Below, one piece after another: positions 25,585 through 34,374 of a stretch of DNA of 64,000 nucleotides. Positions within the stretch are counted from its first letter, which is position 1. Every line of letters begins with the position of its first letter. A program made the position numbers and the translations under genes. Source of the stretch: Novipirellula sp052161655 (lineage in GTDB: Bacteria; Planctomycetota; Planctomycetia; Pirellulales; Pirellulaceae); assembly GCF_052161655.1 (NCBI RefSeq), contig NZ_CP197418.1, forward strand, positions 5,766,001 to 5,830,000, read 5' to 3'. The notes beneath the pieces were generated by a model. The model was given only the letters and a program-made list of their open reading frames with translations, was not told the origin of the DNA and made no database searches.

Positions 25585-27936
25585 TTACGTTGTGGAATTC
25601 TTCTTGAACGAATGCCCCGTCTTTAGTCCGGCGACGAAGATCACGAACGCAACCGCTCCGATGAAGAAGATCGTATCCCCAGGGACTCGCATCCAACGCA
25701 GCGTTTGCATCAGCTCGGTTTGCATAAACTCACTGCTGCGAGCGTACCAGTAACCGGTCTCGACCGAGGCTTTGGTTTGCAGTAGTCCGACTGGCAGCAA
25801 ACTCAGCACACACATCGCGAACAGGCCGATGTTCATGCTCCAGAAACCGATCCGCAGTAATCCGTCTTTCCATTCACGCGCCGGAATCAACACTCTTAAA
25901 CACATCAGCATCAGTCCCATGCCGAGCATCCCATAGACACCGAACAACGCAGCGTGCGCGTGCAAGGGTGTCGTATTGAGTCCTTGCATGTAATACAGTG
26001 CGATCGGCGGATTGATCATGAACCCGAACAAGCCGGCACCGACCATGTTCCAAAACGCCACGGCAACGAAGAAGTAGATCGGCCATTTATATCGCTGGAC
26101 CCACGGCGTCGCTTTGGATCGACGCAAATCTTCCATGGCATCGAAACCAATCAACGTTAGCGGTACGACTTCGAGGGCACTGAACACCGATCCCCACGCC
26201 AAAGCGACCGTCGGAGTACCCGAAAAGTACAAGTGGTGCAGCGTGCCGATGATGCCGCCAGACAAGAATATTGTTGCCGCCAGTAGGGCTGCCGCTGCGG
26301 CGACGCCCGGTTTGACTAAATTTAATCGCATGAATACGAACGCGATCACCGTGGTCGCGAAGACTTCAAAGAATCCTTCGACCCACAAGTGAACGACCCA
26401 CCAACGCCAGTACTCGACCATCGTCAAGTGTGTGTGTTGCCCCCACGTCAAACCGGCTCCGTAGAACAACGCGATCGCGGCGGTGGCGACGGCCAGCAAG
26501 ATGACCAAGTGGCGTTGGCTGCCCGCTTCGTTGTCCCCTATCGTTTCGGATGTCGATATGAATCTCGGTGATCGATCGGGGACATCGAAACTCTCTGCGA
26601 GGTTCGCTCCATCGCCATTGGCTGCCGCTGGCAAATTGCCAACACCGTTCCGACGCAGTGCTGGCCACAACACACGGATCATCAGCACCAACCACAACAA
26701 CAATCCGACCATCAATAGAATCTGCCAAAACCGCCCCAGTTCGACGTACTCGTACCCTTGGTGACCGAAGTAAAACGAGACTGCATCGGTAAGATGGTTT
26801 TGCACACTCAACCACTCACCGGCTAGCGAACCCACCACTACCAACAACAATGCGCCGAACAACACGTTCACTCCGAGTCGTTGGAACTTGGGTTCATGGT
26901 GGCTGACCAGCGGCCCGATGAACAGCCCCGCAGCAAGCCACGCGGTCGCTATCCAAAACAGACCAATTTGCACGTGCCATGTTCGCGTGACGCTGTACGG
27001 CAGCCACTCGGCAAGCGGTAAGCCATAGAACCCGTCACCTTCGACGCCGTAGTGGGCCGTGACGATGCCGAGTGTCATTTGTGCCAAGATCAGTGCGGCG
27101 ACCACCCAGAAGTATTTGATTGTGGCCTTTTGTGAAGGAGTGGCTTCCCACAGCGCCAATGGATCCAAGGCGTGATGATGGCCTTCCTCCTCCTCTTCTT
27201 TGCGTGACGCATACCACCAAGCCATCGCTGAAATACCTGCCAGCAACACGATCACGCTAACGCCGGTCCAGACAATATTGTCACCGGTGGGACGATTGCC
27301 AACGAGCGGTTCGTGTGGCCAATTGTTCGTATAGCTGGCGATGTCGCCGGGGCGAGTTGTTACCGCTGCCCATGAGGTCCAGAAATAGAACGCCGCGAGT
27401 TTACCAAGTCGCTCTTCGCTGGAAATTGCACCCGCAGGGATCGCGTAGTCAGCGTTGCCGTCGATGAAGACCGTTTTGTAATGCTCGACGTTGGCCGCGA
27501 AAGCTTCGGCGCGAACTGGCGAGATCGTGACGACTCCCGTAGACTCGTCGTACGTATTCTCGTGAAATTGCTCGGACAGTCGACCGGTCAATTGGCCTTG
27601 GAACTCGGCGCTGAGTTCGGCAAACGGCTTGCCGAATTCCGCGGCGGCCCATTTGTCCAAGATGAACACGGCTTCGCGATGAAGCCAATCCGCGGTCCAG
27701 TCGGGTGCGACGTAACTGCCGTGCCCCCACACGCTACCGACTTGCATTCCGCCCATCGACTGCCAAACGTTTTGACCTTCGCCAATTTCACCGCTGTCAA
27801 CCAACGTGACGCCGTCGGTCGTAACGAACTTTTCGGGAATCGGAGGCATCTCTTGATAGATACGCGTCCCGATCCAACCAAGGATCAGGAACGAGACAAT
27901 CATCACGGCCGCAAAGGCCATCCATAAGCGTTTCAT
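25585..27936 (-). CDS. norZ: Quinol-dependent nitric oxide reductase (qNOR)
   Basis: A 783-residue single-subunit NO reductase that reduces NO to nitrous oxide with electrons from quinol at the inner membrane. An N-terminal helix (residues 5-25) and a periplasmic domain (about 30-220) replace the cytochrome c subunit and lack a CxxCH haem site, as in qNOR. The catalytic part has about 13 helices, with 'HVQIGLFW' near 325, 'VVHLWVEGFFEVF' near 520 (with the Glu characteristic of NOR), 'GTLHHLYFSG' near 570 and 'PLHAHAALFG' near 665 as haem and non-haem iron ligands. It follows hmp and precedes the DGC gene in one direction, consistent with NO detoxification rather than full denitrification. 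Confidence 0.95.
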   Translation of the reverse strand: MKRLWMAFAAVMIVSFLILGWIGTRIYQEMPPIPEKFVTTDGVTLVDSGEIGEGQNVWQSMGGMQVGSVWGHGSYVAPDWTADWLHREAVFILDKWAAAEFGKPFAELSAEFQGQLTGRLSEQFHENTYDESTGVVTISPVRAEAFAANVEHYKTVFIDGNADYAIPAGAISSEERLGKLAAFYFWTSWAAVTTRPGDIASYTNNWPHEPLVGNRPTGDNIVWTGVSVIVLLAGISAMAWWYASRKEEEEEGHHHALDPLALWEATPSQKATIKYFWVVAALILAQMTLGIVTAHYGVEGDGFYGLPLAEWLPYSVTRTWHVQIGLFWIATAWLAAGLFIGPLVSHHEPKFQRLGVNVLFGALLLVVVGSLAGEWLSVQNHLTDAVSFYFGHQGYEYVELGRFWQILLMVGLLLWLVLMIRVLWPALRRNGVGNLPAAANGDGANLAESFDVPDRSPRFISTSETIGDNEAGSQRHLVILLAVATAAIALFYGAGLTWGQHTHLTMVEYWRWWVVHLWVEGFFEVFATTVIAFVFMRLNLVKPGVAAAAALLAATIFLSGGIIGTLHHLYFSGTPTVALAWGSVFSALEVVPLTLIGFDAMEDLRRSKATPWVQRYKWPIYFFVAVAFWNMVGAGLFGFMINPPIALYYMQGLNTTPLHAHAALFGVYGMLGMGLMLMCLRVLIPAREWKDGLLRIGFWSMNIGLFAMCVLSLLPVGLLQTKASVETGYWYARSSEFMQTELMQTLRWMRVPGDTIFFIGAVAFVIFVAGLKTGHSFKKNSTT

Positions 27937-28040
27937 CTTGTTAAGCTTTCAGGGTGCGTTGAAATCGCGGAGTGTTTCGGAGGTGTGGGGTATTGCTGTT
28001 GGCCGAAAGTCTCGGCGACTTTCGCTGCGAATCATCAGGT

Positions 28041-29270
28041 TTAAGCAGGTTGTAATTCTTCTTTGGGTCCAAAGAACTCGTAACGCACGCGAGTCTCATC
28101 GACACCGAGTTCTTGCAAGCACGCACGAATGTTTTGCATGAAAGGTTTGGGGCCACAGAAGTAGAAATCGGCTTCCGCAAACGGAGTCCACTGGCGAAGC
28201 AACTCGGTGGTCACGAAACCGACGCCGTCACACTTATTGCTTTCGACATCGCTATCGATCGGCGCGTCGTACAACACTTTCACGTGCATATTGGAACTGA
28301 GCGATGCCAAGTTTTGAATCTCGTCGGCGAACGCATGTACGCTGCTGTTGCGTACCGCTTGCAAGAAGTAAACCGGAGCATTGGGATTCGCATGCACGAT
28401 CGACTTGGCCATCGACAGCAGAGGTGTCACTCCGATTCCGCCCGCCAGTAGAACAACCGGGCGACCATCGGCGTTGTCCGGATTGATCGTGAACTCGCCA
28501 CAGGGCGGTCCAACCTTCACGCGGTGACCTTCTTCGATCCCATCGTGGAGGTGACTTGAAATCAAACCATCGGGTGCATCGGCGTTCGGCTTCTCTTCGC
28601 GTTTGACACTGATACGGTAGTGCGGCTCACCTGCTCGATCCGACAGGCTGTAGTTACGCGGCGACGTGGGTGTGTGTGGGTGGTCGATGTGAACCGTGAT
28701 GTACTGACCGGGTTTGAACGGCGGCAACGGGCCTTCGTCTTCAGGCTTTAAGTAAAACGAGGTCACGATGTCGCTCTCGGGAACCTTCTTGGCAACCACG
28801 AACGTGCGTGTGCCGTTCCAACCGCCCGGTGCGGATTGTTGCTCTTCATAAATTGCGTTCTCGCGGCCAATGAAAATATCGGCGAGGAAACCGTAGGCTT
28901 CGGCAACCGCAGCGATGATCTCGTCGGTCGCACCGTCACCCATCACGTCCTTGATCGCGGCCAGCAAATTGCTACCGACGATCGGATAGTGTTCTGCTTT
29001 GATGCCTAGCGAGCAGTGTTTCTGAGCGATCAGCTCGACTGCAGGCATCAATACGGCGGGGTTGTCGATGTGGGTGAAGTAGGCACAAATCGCACCGGCC
29101 AAGGCCTTCTGTTGCCCTCCAGAATGCTGGTGAGCCTGGTTGAAAAATGCCTTCACTTCGGGGTTGGCCTCGAACATCCGCTCGTAAAAACGGCGAGTGA
29201 TCGTTTCCGCATTGGCGGCAACCAAAGGGGTGATTTCTTTGACGATTCGGACGGTCTTTTCGCTCAGCAT
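28041..29270 (-). CDS. hmp: Flavohaemoglobin, nitric oxide dioxygenase
   Basis: A 409-residue flavohaemoglobin that oxidises NO to nitrate using O2 and NAD(P)H in the cytoplasm. The globin domain (1-135) has Tyr in 'RRFYERMF' (B10), Gln in 'GGQQKAL' (E7) and the proximal His in 'QKHCSLGIKAEHY' near 84. The FAD domain has 'RNYSLS' near 203 and the NAD domain 'GGIGVTPLLSM' near 276, 'FYFCGPKPFM' near 375 and the terminal 'YEFFGP'. It is the first gene of the leftward run and faces the Rrf2-type regulator, with a candidate operator in between. Confidence 0.97.
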   Translation of the reverse strand: MLSEKTVRIVKEITPLVAANAETITRRFYERMFEANPEVKAFFNQAHQHSGGQQKALAGAICAYFTHIDNPAVLMPAVELIAQKHCSLGIKAEHYPIVGSNLLAAIKDVMGDGATDEIIAAVAEAYGFLADIFIGRENAIYEEQQSAPGGWNGTRTFVVAKKVPESDIVTSFYLKPEDEGPLPPFKPGQYITVHIDHPHTPTSPRNYSLSDRAGEPHYRISVKREEKPNADAPDGLISSHLHDGIEEGHRVKVGPPCGEFTINPDNADGRPVVLLAGGIGVTPLLSMAKSIVHANPNAPVYFLQAVRNSSVHAFADEIQNLASLSSNMHVKVLYDAPIDSDVESNKCDGVGFVTTELLRQWTPFAEADFYFCGPKPFMQNIRACLQELGVDETRVRYEFFGPKEELQPA

Positions 29271-29330
29271 GTCGGTGGGTTTCGCAGGTTAGAGGTAGAG
29301 AAACACGGTGGAACTCGTTACTTACACCCA

Positions 29331-29373
29331 AAGGTATACTTTTAAACATACACGTCAAGGTGTATATTTAGGG
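29331..29373. promoter_or_regulatory. Candidate NsrR-type operator between hmp and its regulator
   Basis: GTATACTTTTAAACATAC (29334-29351) is an inverted repeat of form GTAT-N2-TT-N2-AA-N2-ATAC. A second half, AAGGTGTATATTTAG, follows at 29357-29371 and matches AAGGTATACTTTTAA. The AT-rich symmetric form about 60-100 bp before hmp fits an Rrf2/NsrR operator. The motif is inferred, not a known consensus match. Confidence 0.5.
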
Positions 29374-29521
29374 CGTGCCGAATTTTGCAACGGTTGTTTC
29401 CAGGGCGTCTAGCAGCGGACACGCCGGAAACATTGGCAATTTCCGCGACGCGACGAGACCACCGACCGCGATTCACCAGCGAACCTGCGGCAATACGCCA
29501 CAAAGACAATCGAGTCCAAAC

Positions 29522-29953
29522 GTGCTTTCCAAAACCGCTGAATACGCGCTTCGTGCCGTCACCTGCCTCGCCGAACGCGAAGCCACCGATGGAAACCCAT
29601 CGTCTGCAGATACCTTGGCGAAGATCACCAAAGTTCCTCGCCGCTATCTCAATCGAGTGTTGAAGGATTTGGTTGCCGCTGGCTTAGTGCATTCGCGATG
29701 TGGACCTCGCGGTGGCTACGAACTCGCTCGCCCCACCGACAAAATCACGATCCTGGATACCGTCAACGCCGTGGGAAAACTCGAGCGAATCCGCAAGTGC
29801 CCGCTGGGGTTGAAAACACACACATCACTTTGTCCGTTGCACGCTGAACTCGACCGAGCTTACCAAGCGACGGAAACCGCGTTTGCGGCAGTCACAATGA
29901 AGAAACTGCTTGAATCGACCAGTCCCATTGTTCCGCTGTGTGAATCACCTTGA
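29522..29953 (+). CDS. nsrR: Rrf2-family regulator, probably NsrR-like NO sensor
   Basis: A 143-residue Rrf2 protein. I start it at GTG 29522 because the family begins 'LSKTAEYALRAV'; the frame extends upstream with atypical sequence. The winged helix covers about residues 1-65, with the recognition segment 'TKVPRRYLNRVLKDL' and wing 'CGPRGGYEL'. The cluster loop has 'KCPLGLKTHTSLCPLH' (two Cys about ten apart near residues 93 and 104); classic NsrR has three Cys here, so cluster ligation may differ. The position divergent from hmp, and the NO genes beyond it, support control of the NO response by an iron-sulfur sensor. Confidence 0.8.
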   Translation: MLSKTAEYALRAVTCLAEREATDGNPSSADTLAKITKVPRRYLNRVLKDLVAAGLVHSRCGPRGGYELARPTDKITILDTVNAVGKLERIRKCPLGLKTHTSLCPLHAELDRAYQATETAFAAVTMKKLLESTSPIVPLCESP

Positions 29954-30280
29954 AAAAGCTGACGAAGGAACTCGACTTCGCCTGTTTTTCGATTGTGATG
30001 GCAACGAGAATCGGCATCCTTCGACGCATTGTCGGCGTGACACGCGTCACCGAAACAGTTGCGACGATAACGCCAAAACCCTTTGGCGAGTGATCCAACG
30101 CAATCCCCCTACTGCAGGCCACCCTACTGCAGAGCACTGCGGTACAAATGGTTTGACCGACGAACTATTCACGGTTCGCAGGATGGGCAGCCCCAATCGC
30201 CATGCAAAACCCTACAACACGAACATTTGACTCGTGGAAAAGTGCGTCCGACGGATTTTCGTTGGACAAGGAAATATCTG
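29954..30280. other. Intergenic region, no gene seen
   Basis: No convincing gene. It holds a short tandem CCCTACTGCAG duplication near 30106-30133. From about 30180 the sequence becomes homologous to 37540 and 43030, marking the left edge of the triplicated module. Confidence 0.4.
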
Positions 30281-30292
30281 ACGTTATAACAT
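30281..30292. promoter_or_regulatory. GT-N4-AC palindrome upstream of GntR copy 1
   Basis: ACGTTATAACAT, the core palindrome GTTATAAC shared by the sites upstream of the three regulators, two of the lipoprotein genes and sialidase 2; the site at the lipoprotein pseudogene has one mismatch. It is about 165 bp before the GTG start. FadR-subfamily GntR regulators bind GT-Nx-AC palindromes, so autoregulation is inferred. Confidence 0.55.
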
Positions 30293-30457
30293 AATCATCG
30301 CGTGTATCGACTGTAAACCTGGATTGGCCACAACATACGAAACTTGTCATTGGTACACCTAAGTGACGTTTCGATCGTTTGGCTCCGCTGAACCAACGAT
30401 AGATCCATTTTGCATAACCGATTTCCTCTTCGCCCACAAACGTAACCGAGCACACCC

Positions 30458-31159
30458 GTGGATCAAAGTCTTGCTGAAATGTCGTACGATTACATTCGAG
30501 AGAGGCTCGCCAGTGGTGAGTTTCCTCCCGGAAAACAGTTGGTGAATCGGACACTTGCAGAAGAAATCGGGGTGAGTGTGATTCCGGTTCGCGAGGCGAT
30601 TAACCGGTTGTCCAGCGAGGGTTTGGTAGATCACGTTCCCGGTGCGGGTGCGTACGTTCGCAAAGCAAATCGCCAGGACCTCAACAACCTCTACGTTTTG
30701 CGTGACGCACTCGAAAGCTGCGCAGCGTCCGAAGCCGCACAGTATATAACGGAGGATCAACTGGAAGAACTCGAGTGCATTTTTGATCGAGCCAGACAGA
30801 CAGCGTCGCAAATTGGCGATTCCTCTAAGGGTCATAGCACCAAACGTCAGTTGGATCGCTGGATGGATGACGAGCAGCAGTTTCATGAATTGTTGATCGA
30901 GGCGTCACGAAATCCATTGCTTGCCAAAGTGGTTAGCGATAATCGGGCAATCGGCACGGTCTTTGAGGCCCAACGCAACGATCCGCGATTGTTGACGACA
31001 GAGGTCGCTCAGGCGACGTGTGAATCGAAGGCGGAGTTGTTGCAAGCTTTGCGAGACCGCGACCCGAAGCGAGCACGACAGTTGATGAGTGATCAAATCC
31101 AGCGCGGCCGAAAAACGGTTATCGGCTTTCTTAGCCAGCAACGGCGAGAGCGGAGCTAG
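30458..31159 (+). CDS. GntR-family regulator with FCD domain, copy 1
   Basis: A 233-residue regulator from GTG 30458; an in-frame TAA 15 bases upstream excludes a longer form, and the same GTG context is conserved in the other copies. Residues about 7-72 are the GntR winged helix ('LASGEFPPGKQLVNRTLAEE' and 'VSVIPVREAINRLSSEGLV'); residues about 80-225 are an FCD ligand-binding domain ('DEQQFHELLIEASRNPLL'). The two C-terminal His that usually complete the FCD metal site are replaced (Lys/Gln positions in 'SKAELLQAL' and 'MSDQI'). The FCD family includes NanR, which fits the sialic acid genes nearby. It is closely similar to copies 2 and 3. Confidence 0.92.
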   Translation: MDQSLAEMSYDYIRERLASGEFPPGKQLVNRTLAEEIGVSVIPVREAINRLSSEGLVDHVPGAGAYVRKANRQDLNNLYVLRDALESCAASEAAQYITEDQLEELECIFDRARQTASQIGDSSKGHSTKRQLDRWMDDEQQFHELLIEASRNPLLAKVVSDNRAIGTVFEAQRNDPRLLTTEVAQATCESKAELLQALRDRDPKRARQLMSDQIQRGRKTVIGFLSQQRRERS

Positions 31160-31191
31160 TGCCACGTTGCAGCGAGGAATTTGGGTCGCGT

Positions 31192-31265
31192 GTAGCGGAA
31201 GTCGTCAAGACTTTCGTTGTAGTTGTCGAACGAACCGAAACTCGCGCGCGAACTCCGCTTTCCTA
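31192..31265. repeat. REP-C element, copy 1
   Basis: GTAGCGGAAGTCGTCAAGAC... to GAACTCCGC...; the same unit follows GntR copy 2 (38546) and DUF1559 copy 3 (46128). Confidence 0.6.
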
Positions 31266-31361
31266 AATCTCATCTGCAACAAAGCTTTCGTTTTGGTAAA
31301 CGTGACTCGCTGTATTGAGCTCTAGATCGACCGTCCTCTTTTTTTGTTTTCCGCTCCGCTG

Positions 31362-31433
31362 TGAGCCGACGGCGCTAGCCGCGGGCCGGTCAATATTGTG
31401 GCAACATGCCCGCGGCTAACGCCGTAGGCTCAT
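31362..31433. repeat. REP-B element, copy 2
   Basis: TGAGCCGACGGCGCTAGCCG with inverted CGGCTAACGCCGTAGGCTCA; arms as at 20933 with two differences. The following 150 bases are homologous to those after the copy at 44309. Confidence 0.8.
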
Positions 31434-31532
31434 AAAATCCGCGTCTTTTCCCGGGTGCAAGCACCCATGTGTGCAGCGGAAGCCCAATGAGACATCAAGA
31501 AATTCCCTGTTTTCACTTTACTCGCGACCCGC

Positions 31533-31554
31533 TATGTTATATCATGCCATAGCA
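31533..31554. promoter_or_regulatory. GT-N4-AC-like site before lipoprotein pseudogene/DUF1559 copy 1
   Basis: TATGTTATATCATGCCATAG; the core is degenerate (GTTATATC instead of GTTATAAC). The extended half ATGCCATAGCA aligns with ATGGCATAGCA at copies 2 and 3. Confidence 0.45.
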
Positions 31555-31588
31555 GGGACTGTACGAGGGCCACTTCAGAGGATTTGCA

Positions 31589-31797
31589 ACGTGGTCGAGA
31601 TCAATATAAATTTTTGGTACCTTCCTATGTGTCGTGGCGGCTAGATGCGGCAGCCAAAACGCACTGTCCTTAGCGCGTGTCGAGCGAGCGAGCCTAGCAA
31701 GCTGGAGCGTTACCTGCAGGAAACCCCTGATGCGGCAGCACGTGGCAGCCAAGCAGAACCGGCGGGGGTTAGTGGTCCCACCGAGCTTCCGCGTTAG
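31589..31797 (+). pseudogene. Frameshifted copy of the small lipoprotein
   Basis: The DNA aligns with the lipoprotein genes at 39134 and 44541, but the start ATGCGG reads ACGTGG, an early in-frame TAA follows, the leader is replaced, and the rest is split between frames. The last frame reads KLERYLQETPDAAARGSQAE and ends at TAG 31797, clearly homologous to ELERYLEENPEAAARGG of copy 3. No start codon serves this tail. It lies 57 bp before DUF1559 copy 1, where the intact copies keep a functional lipoprotein. Confidence 0.8.
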
Positions 31798-31854
31798 AAC
31801 AAGCATTAGCATGTTCTTTTTTTGATTCCTAGTTTTCATTTACAGAGGTGCAGT

Positions 31855-33027
31855 ATGAATATCAGACGTAGATCTGGTTTCACATTAGTCGAGTTGCTGG
31901 TGGTGATTGCCATCATCGGCGTCCTCGTTGGTCTGTTACTTCCAGCCGTACAAGCGGCCCGCGAAGCAGCCCGACGAATGAGTTGCAGCAATAACTTCAA
32001 ACAGATTGGGTTAGGTCTGCACAATTATCACGCTGCGTATGATCAGTTCCCCATGCAAATGGGTGGAACCTACGCGGGCGGTACCGCAAACATGAACCAC
32101 AACTTTGAACTGAGCTGGATGGTCGGTCTGTTGCCGTTCATCGAACAGCAGGCGTTGTGGGAGCAAATCAGCAACCCCAACAACAATGGTGGTACGTTCC
32201 CGGCCATGGGGCCTTCCCTAGGGAATACGGCATATATCCCTTGGCGAACCCAGGTGAAAGGTTTCCGTTGCCCAAGCGATCCGACCGAAAGTGTGGCTGG
32301 CAATTTTGGATACAGCAACTACGCCGCGTCTCTCGGTGATTCGGGATACGAAGAGCAAGATTGCGGTATCAATGACGACGGGACCATCCGAACCGGAAGC
32401 CAACAATGGGATCATCAAAATCAATCTCGCTGGGATCGTGGAATGTTCCGCGGCCGGCATGTCACTAAATTTCGCGATATTTTGGACGGGACCGCGAACA
32501 CGATTGCCGCGGGCGAGATGGTCGTTGATGCTAATCGGCGGGAAATCTTAGGTGCTTGGGTGCACGGTGTGAATCCGTGCAAAGCACCAAACGATGTTGA
32601 GTACGCGGGCAAAATCGACCCAGCAAGACCTCAGTTCTATATTGCATCCGCTACCATCGAAGGCAATGCTTTGTTTCAACGGGGACACCGGTGGCAAAGC
32701 GGTCTTCCTCACTTCACCGGTTTCAATACCATCCGACCACCAAATAGCTACAGCCAGGCTCGTTCTTGGCCAACGAATAATGCGTTTGGGTGGTTCACCG
32801 CGGGCAGTCGGCACCAAGGCGGATGCCACGTGTTGATGGGCGATGGCGCGGTTCGATTTGTCACTGAATCCATTGACACAGGCGACCAAAGCATCATCCC
32901 ACCAGGAGGATGCCAAGGTACCGGTGGTCCCGGCGGTGAAGCCTTGAACGGTAGAGAAAGCCCTTACGGAGTCTGGGGGGCGCTGGGAACCAAGAACTGC
33001 AAGGAAACGAACGCTGAGGTCCCTTAA
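31855..33027 (+). CDS. DUF1559 pseudopilin-like protein, copy 1
   Basis: A 390-residue protein from ATG 31855, preceded by AGAGGTG. A short basic leader and 'GFTLVELLVVIAIIGVLVG' form a type IV pilin-like methylation signal with Phe after the cleavage Gly and Glu at position 5, so export and assembly by a type II/IV system are likely. 'LPAVQAAREAARRMSCSNN' follows, and 'HQGGCHVLMGDG' near residue 335 is the DUF1559 H-X9-DG motif. These planctomycete proteins are thought to form or decorate surface fibres; that is not proven here. The gene is more diverged from copies 2 and 3 than they are from each other. Confidence 0.93.
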   Translation: MNIRRRSGFTLVELLVVIAIIGVLVGLLLPAVQAAREAARRMSCSNNFKQIGLGLHNYHAAYDQFPMQMGGTYAGGTANMNHNFELSWMVGLLPFIEQQALWEQISNPNNNGGTFPAMGPSLGNTAYIPWRTQVKGFRCPSDPTESVAGNFGYSNYAASLGDSGYEEQDCGINDDGTIRTGSQQWDHQNQSRWDRGMFRGRHVTKFRDILDGTANTIAAGEMVVDANRREILGAWVHGVNPCKAPNDVEYAGKIDPARPQFYIASATIEGNALFQRGHRWQSGLPHFTGFNTIRPPNSYSQARSWPTNNAFGWFTAGSRHQGGCHVLMGDGAVRFVTESIDTGDQSIIPPGGCQGTGGPGGEALNGRESPYGVWGALGTKNCKETNAEVP

Positions 33028-33122
33028 GTCTTGATCAAGTAGCTTGAAGACGGGTACAGCCATCTGCTGTACCTGTCATTTCCTTTCATCAAAATTCCCT
33101 TTCATCAACCGAGAAATAACCA

Positions 33123-33308
33123 ATGATTCGTAGTTTCGCCTTTGCCGTAATGACATTGATGTGCTTCACTCTTCTGCCCGGTTGCGGTGGACAAGAAGAC
33201 AACGTGGTGAGTGCTCCGCCCGAAACCACTTCAGTGAATGTCGATGCTGAACGAGCCCAAGAGGCGGGTGGTTCAGCGCCTCAGAATGTTGACTACACCA
33301 AGCAGTAA
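33123..33308 (+). CDS. Small lipoprotein after DUF1559 copy 1
   Basis: A 61-residue protein with a lipoprotein signal (hydrophobic residues 5-20, lipobox LLPGC, Cys near 21). The mature part is about 40 residues, acidic and low in complexity. It lies 95 bp downstream of DUF1559 copy 1. It differs in sequence from the lipoproteins at 39134 and 44541, so it may be a separate partner for this copy, which has lost its upstream lipoprotein. Confidence 0.65.
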   Translation: MIRSFAFAVMTLMCFTLLPGCGGQEDNVVSAPPETTSVNVDAERAQEAGGSAPQNVDYTKQ

Positions 33309-33479
33309 GTCGATGCTCGGCGATTCGTCGTTTGCGGTGTTCTAAGACTGCGTTTGAGTCGCGTGGATCCACGATTCATGACGACTCTTTGGTCCCGCGA
33401 ACGCTCAGGATGAGTCACCAGAGAAGTTTGATCTTTCGGTCGATCCAAAGCGATATCCGAAAGCAGCAGTTTTTGCGCT

Positions 33480-33600
33480 AACGGCTTGTTGATTTAATCG
33501 AAATGCAAATCGCATTGGTGAGCCGCGGGCCGCAAGGCACCGGGTAATGCGTGGAACCCGGCCGCTCATGCGTCACGGCTCACTAGAGCAACAGCCCGCT
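33480..33600. repeat. REP-E element
   Basis: ACGGCTTGTTGATTTAATCG... to ...CAACAGCCCGCT, enclosing the palindrome GTGAGCCGCGGG/CGGCTCAC. An inverted, related copy is at 38729-38852. Confidence 0.55.
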
Positions 33601-33703
33601 AGCCACGGTTTCGTCACCATCCAACCGGGGCTAACGCTCAAACGGCTAACATACAAGCGGTGATGTTGTACTAAATCAGCAGTCTCATCAGATTGGGGAG
33701 TGT

Positions 33704-33739
33704 GGTCGTTTTACTACCGACCGCGCCCCCTTTTTTTTT
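33704..33739 (+). terminator. Candidate intrinsic terminator
   Basis: GGTCG/CGACC stem (33704-33722) followed by CGCGCCCCC and nine T (33731-33739). The stem is short, and it is 400 bp from the nearest upstream gene. Confidence 0.35.
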
Positions 33740-34001
33740 GCTCCTTTCATGGCAAACATCGCTTTGTGGCAAACGCTGCGTTCGCTGAACGTGGCGGCCG
33801 CATCATGGTGGCTCAGCGGTGTTGATCTCAGGCTGACGACCTAGCTCCCGTTGACGATCGCAGGATGGGGCAAGTGCAATGGTGTCCAGGAAGAAACCCC
33901 TGATCTGCATCAAGATTTGTCAGACGCGATCTCACCCAGCGGATAAACGCGAGTGGAACCACCTTCCAACTACGTTTGCGGAACGTGCGATTTATAAGTT
34001 G

Positions 34002-34144
34002 ATGTAGGGTGGGTCAAACAAAACCATGTGTCAGGTGGGTCGGCGTTCGCGATTGAAGGTTTCAATCAAAATCAGTTGTTGAGTGGAGTTCGTCGGTTTT
34101 GCGACGCCCCACCAGTCACCTCGCGAACTTGACCTACCCTACAT
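34002..34144. mobile_element. MITE-like inverted repeat, 143 bp, no transposase
   Basis: ATGTAGGGTGGGTCA at the left end and TGACCTACCCTACAT at the right end are inverted copies with one mismatch. No target-site duplication is clear. A non-autonomous element is inferred from the structure alone. Confidence 0.45.
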
Positions 34145-34374
34145 TCATTCAGCCATCATTAAAATCACAAGTAATAAATCGCACGTTTGCAAAACGGTTC
34201 CTGCCGATGTAGCTCAAAGTTTGATCACTTCGCCGCTAGCGCGGCTTCGAGATTACACAACTCTGTACGCAACAAAACGCAGGCGGCAACATGCATGGTG
34301 CCTGAAACGGTTGTGGAACGTACAATCGCAGAGGTCTTCATCCTGCTTTCGTCTCACGTTTTCGTTTCTTTCCT

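Larger units (their letters stand above)
33309..34374. other. 1-kb region with repeats and no supported gene
   Basis: No frame looks coding. It holds a REP-E element (33480), a hairpin followed by a T-run (33704-33739) and a MITE-like inverted repeat (34002-34144), listed separately. The rest shows no feature I can name. Confidence 0.5.
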
